Source of the DNA: Sipunculus nudus
Lineage: Eukaryota > Annelida > Sipuncula > Golfingiida > Sipunculidae
DNA length: 64,000 nt
Assembly: GCA_026874595.1 (NCBI GenBank)
Contig: CM049319.1
Coordinates: 64,534,417 to 64,598,416 of the forward strand
Direction: 5' to 3'
Shown here: positions 59,786 through 64,000 of the stretch, piece by piece
Layout of the letters: each line of letters begins with the position of its first letter
Numbering within the stretch: the first letter of the stretch is position 1
Made by a program: the position numbers and the translations under genes
Notes under the pieces: model-generated
Databases searched by the model: none
Seen by the model: only the letters and a program-made list of their open reading frames with translations
Told to the model about the DNA's origin: nothing

Positions 59786-62700
59786 ATCAAACAAGTGACC
59801 CAGGGGTCATGACGCTCAGCTGACCAGGAAGACATTGACAAAAGTAATTTTATCATCTGAATGTCAAATTTGAATGAAATACTTTTTCCAAACTTGACCT
59901 TTTGTATAAAATCATCCAATATTCATTGGGGTACTATGGAGCTCTGTAGCATGAAGGATATGGGTAACAGACACCTATTTTCAAGGTTTACAAGATGACT
60001 TTTCAGGTGTCTCCCAGCATGTCAAAAAATAAAATTCTAGGTCCAGTTATTATGATTTGTGCCCTGTTAACAAATCCAAATGTTTATTCTGGGGGGTATT
60101 TCAAAGCCATATAGGATGAAGGATATGGGTAACAGAGATGTAATTTCAGGTGCACAAGGAGACTTTTCAGGGGATTCCCAGCATATCAAGAAAGCAGATT
60201 CTACGTCAAGTCATTATAATTTGTGCTCTGTTAACAGATGACCAAATCTTTATTCTGGGGAGTACTTCGGAGCCCCAGAGCATGAAGGATATGGGTAACA
60301 GGGACCTTATTTCGGGTTTCCATGTAGACCTTTTATGGGCTTCCCTGGAAGTGAGGACAGAAGATTCTAGGTCCAGTCATTATGATTTGTGCCCTGTTAA
60401 TATATGACCAAATCTCTATTCTGGGGGGTACTTCAGAGCCCCATAGCTCACAGAATATGGGTAACAGGGACCTTATTTTGGGTTTCCATGTAGACCTTTT
60501 ATGGGCTTCCCTGGAAGTGAGGACAGAAGATTCTAGGTCCAGTCATTATGATTTGTGCCCTGTTTAAAGATGACCAAATGTTTAAAGATCACAAAAGTAG
60601 AGAAAAACAAGGGACCTATGGGTCACGACGCTCAGCTGTTATATATGATAAAAAAATATTATTTAGAAATGAGGCACATGCTGGTTTTGTGTGGTAATAA
60701 ATATAAGCTGTATTATGAGTTGTTGTTGTTTAGCTTATGTATGATTTTGATAGTACCTTTGGAGACAGGGAAGAGGATTGATTTCATTTATTTTATTAAC
60801 AAATGGAGTACTACTGTCACACAGATTTTGACTTGGCCATATAACTTATAAGCAGAACATATAATATAAGAGTTTAACTATTTATTAAAAAAATTACAAA
60901 TATTGTCCCAAATATAATTTTTATTAAAAATAATAAGAGAATCATATGATTTTTTAAAATGAAATATAATTGATATGATTATTAAAATAATATTAAAGAA
61001 TATATTCATGAATGCATTCATGAATACATTTTGAAAGTATTTGCACGAGTATTCATATACTTTCATTTTTACCTGAATTCCCATTCTTTATGCAAGAAAT
61101 TTTATAATGGAGTACATAATCATATTCGTTTTTAAATACAATTACAAAGTATTCGCACCATGTCTGGTATTTATTCAGTTTTCACCAAACAATGATGTTG
61201 AGAATCCAGAATATACAAAATTCACACATTTAAATAATGATCATAAGTACCTGGTTTTATGGCTTTTACTTATATTAAAAAATAACTGTAAAAAATTCAT
61301 TTTGGACTAATTTCACATCAATGTACACACTAGACACAGTAGGAATCTAGATTAATATTATCAACTGCATCTTTGTCTATCATTAATTTCCTTCATATAA
61401 TCCTTAATGATTAGTAATGAATAATATGATTTACTTCTTTATCATTAAAAATGAACTGAAAAATGCCATAGGTGACTGCATGGTGTTATTTGGAATATGT
61501 GACATTCTACCCATCGATACAAGATTCTTATATCATCAGTAACTGCAAGTTAATTTCCTGTTATTATAAACTAACAAATTCCTTTTCTATTTTTCTTTAA
61601 TTTGTTATTAAAAACCAATGAAAATTTATTAATTTATTGTTTATTGTTATGTTGTTGGTTAAAACTACTAGATGAGTTGGGTTGAACACCTGGATCAACT
61701 GTGGCTGGCCATCAGCTGCCTGGATTCTCCCCTCAAGCGTGCATAATTTGATGAAAGGTCAACAAGGTCAACATACAGGTGACTCAAGAGGGGCTGGAGA
61801 GAGCCAAAGTCTGACAGGGTCTCATAAAAAACATTAATAAAAGCTACAATATTTGGCAAATTTCTTTCAGCTTTCTAAACTAAAAAGCTGAAATCCTTAT
61901 GTGTGCATGATATGAAAATTATATCAACAGTGCTCACGGGAAACAAACGTGCCATGGTCACAGTTGGGCAAAATTTAAGGTACTAATTTTATATTTATAC
62001 TAATAACTTATAAAATTTGAAAAATTCAGAACTAATTTTGGGTATTCAATTGAATCTTGATTAAATAATGTTACATCCCTGACAAAAAAGATCTCTAGCT
62101 TCAGCAATGCCCTTGTTAAGGGAGTAAATATATTTCTTGATTTTTTACAAAGTGCATTATGTTTGGGCCCATAACTTAAAAAAAATACACAATACTGACA
62201 TCATTTCTGGCATGTGCATAGTGAATGTATAGAAAAATATGTATATTATATATGATCAAAGTCAGATCAGTGGTTTTGATATTAGGCAGTCTTAAAGTGT
62301 AACATTTGGTTTTTAATGGAAAAATGAAGTTTTTCATTGATATCTCGAAGGAATTAAGTCCTAGTGACCAAATTCTTGGCATGGTAGGGGATTTTGGAGA
62401 AATCTAACTGTATGCCAAATTTAAGGAACTTAGAGCTGAAGCTCGGGAGCTGAGCTCTAGCAAACTGCATAACACTAGCAATATGTGACATGGTGCTTGA
62501 AAACTTGAATAAAATCTACAGTTTTTGATGAACTGGTTTCAAATTTTTGGTGTTAATAGTTGTAATGCTAACAAAAACATGCTGTGAAAATTAAATCCAC
62601 AGCAGTTACAGCAAAAAAACGTGCCATGGTCAAAGTTGGGCAAAATTTAAGGTACCAATTTTTTATTTTTGCTAATATTTTTAAAAATTTAAAAGATTTT

Positions 62701-63612
62701 GATCTAATTTTGGGTATACAATTTAATTTTGATTAATAAAAGTAATATTACTAGAAAAAAAGTGCTTAGCTTTAACAAGTTTTGTGTTAAGTGATAAAAT
62801 TTCTTTCCTGATTATTTAAAAAATGCATTATGTTTGGGCCCATAACTTTTTTAAATTAAATAATACAGACCTAATTTCTGGCATGTACATAGGAATTATA
62901 TAGAGGATTATTTATAGGAAATATGAGGAAAAACAGATGAGTGGTTTTGATAGTAGGCAGTCCTAAAGTGTGAAAATAGGTTTTTAATAAAAAATTGAGG
63001 TTTTTCCTTAATTTCTCAAAGGAATGAAGTCGCAAAGACCCAGTTTTCGGTTTGGTAAGAGATCTTGGGGACATCTAACATTATGCTGAATGTTGGATTC
63101 CTAGGTCTTACGGTTTCAAAACGTGCCACATCTACGGACGGACGGACGGACGGACGGATGGACAGACGGACGGACGACGGACAATGGACCACGACTATAG
63201 CTCAGATGACTTATAGTCAGCTGAGCTAAAAATCGTAAAAAATAAAAAAAATATAGGTGGCGCCACCAATCTCCAGAAATTGATGAAACACTCCATGATC
63301 AATATCCATGCAAAGAATCATGGTGATTAATGCATTAGTTGTTCAGATACTCGAGCTTTTGTATTAAATTTTGCATTATTCTGGGGGGTACTTCAGAACC
63401 CCATAGCTCGAAGAATATAGGTCACAGTGACCTAATTTCAGGTTTACAAGGAGAATTTCCATAGACCTCCCAGGATTTTAAGTAATGAGATTCCCGGTCT
63501 AGTGGTTACGATTTGTGCCCTGTTAACAGACAGACGCCTGGATGGCCGGATGGACGACGGACAAAAGGTGATCCCTACAGCTCAGATGACTTTCAGTCAG
63601 CTGAGCTAAAAA
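59786..63612 (-). mobile_element. Type A element with ~300-340-bp core repeats, interrupted by 60606-63231
   Basis: Starts AACAAGTGACCCAGGGGTCA, then GACGCTCAGCTGACC. Units contain TTCTAGGTCCAGTCATTATG, ATTTGTGCCCTGTTAACA, TATTCTGGGGGGTACTTC, AGCCCCATAGC and GGATATGGGTAACAG. It ends ACAGCTCAGATGACTTTCAG and TCAGCTGAGCTAAAAATTG near 63612. Same core as 21455-23003 but opposite orientation. Net about 1.2 kb after removing the inserted copy. Confidence 0.75.
60606..63231 (-). mobile_element. Helentron/pearl-like element, full-length copy 2 (2.63 kb)
   Basis: Same termini and body as 50081-52731: ACGACGCTCAGCTGTTATAT at the left, (ACGG)n at 63133-63165 and ATAGTCAGCTGAGCTAAAA at the right. Core blocks GTGCCATGGTCACAGTTGGG (61950) and GTGCCATGGTCAAAGTTGGG (62621). 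The insertion point lies in an A-rich run of the host unit (TAGAGAAA on the left, ATCGTAAAAA on the right), which reads TAGAGAAAAAAAATCGTAAA in an intact unit near 63928. Confidence 0.85.
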
Positions 63613-64000
63613 TTGAAAAAATACAGGTGGCACCACCAGAATGCAGAAACTGATGAAACATTTCATGATCAATATCCATGCAAAGAATCATGGTGATCAA
63701 TATAATAATTGTTCAGATACTTGAGCTTTTGTATCAAATTTTCCATTATTCTGGGGGGTACTTCGGAGCCCCATAGCTCAGAGGTTATGGGTAACAGAGA
63801 CCTAATTTCAAGTTTTTAAGGAGACTTTTCATGGGCCTCTCAGCATGTCAAGAGAGAAGATTCTAGGTCCAGTTGTTACTATTTGTGCCATGTTAACAGA
63901 TGACTGCATCTTATAAGGTCTCAAAAATAGAGAAAAAAAATCGTAAAAATAAAAAAAATACAGGTGGCCCCACCATACTGCAGAAACTGATGACACATTC
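63613..64000 (-). repeat. Further ~340-bp core units, cut by the window end
   Basis: Continues with CAGGTGGCACCACCAGAATG, TTCTGGGGGGTACTTCGGAG, GTTATGGGTAACAGAGACCT and TTCTAGGTCCAGTTGTTACT, then a second unit begins at about 63955. Part of a type A element extending past the window. Confidence 0.7.

Overview
Animal nuclear DNA, AT-rich, with spliced genes and very dense transposable elements. Two host genes can be supported. The C-terminal half of GTF2H1 (TFIIH core subunit p62) lies on the + strand as six exons between 2779 and 15270. The catalytic part of an MGAT4-family N-acetylglucosaminyltransferase, closest to MGAT4C by eye, lies on the - strand as two exons at 40145-40055 and 35585-34429. 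The repeat types (tRNA-derived SINEs, a DIRS-like retroelement, pogo/Tigger-like elements, and elements combining core tandem repeats with an (ACGG)n microsatellite as in bivalve 'pearl' elements) suggest a mollusc, probably a bivalve. This is inference from repeat style; no species marker is present.

Layout. 1-2778: intron or flank with a pogo/Tigger-like relic (509-1540). 2779-15270: GTF2H1. Its last three introns are each filled by a different repeat: a decayed DIRS-like tyrosine-recombinase element (about 6880-8310, - strand), a second pogo-like TIR element inside a tandem repeat (9790-11265), and a 23-bp minisatellite of about 2 kb (12360-14340). 15271-34428: intergenic, with MITEs, two complete Helentron/pearl-like elements, tandem arrays and SINEs. 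34429-40145: the MGAT4C-like gene; its only visible intron carries a complete Helentron-like element and a MITE. The upstream exons that should encode its membrane anchor were not found. 40146-64000: almost entirely repeats, nested three deep around 47.5-55.0 kb and again at 59.8-63.6 kb.

The most interesting content is the repeat system. One set of termini (a hairpin built on AGCTCAGCTGACT at one end, CAGCTGAGC plus a GACCCATGGGTC palindrome at the other) brackets at least two unrelated tandemly repeated cores, and the elements insert into A/T runs, including those of their own kin. Several otherwise different repeat cores share a GGTGGCGCCACC palindrome. The two host genes have no evident functional link. 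No RNA genes, CRISPR or bacterial-type operons were seen. Nearly all short open frames in the window are chance or repeat-derived.
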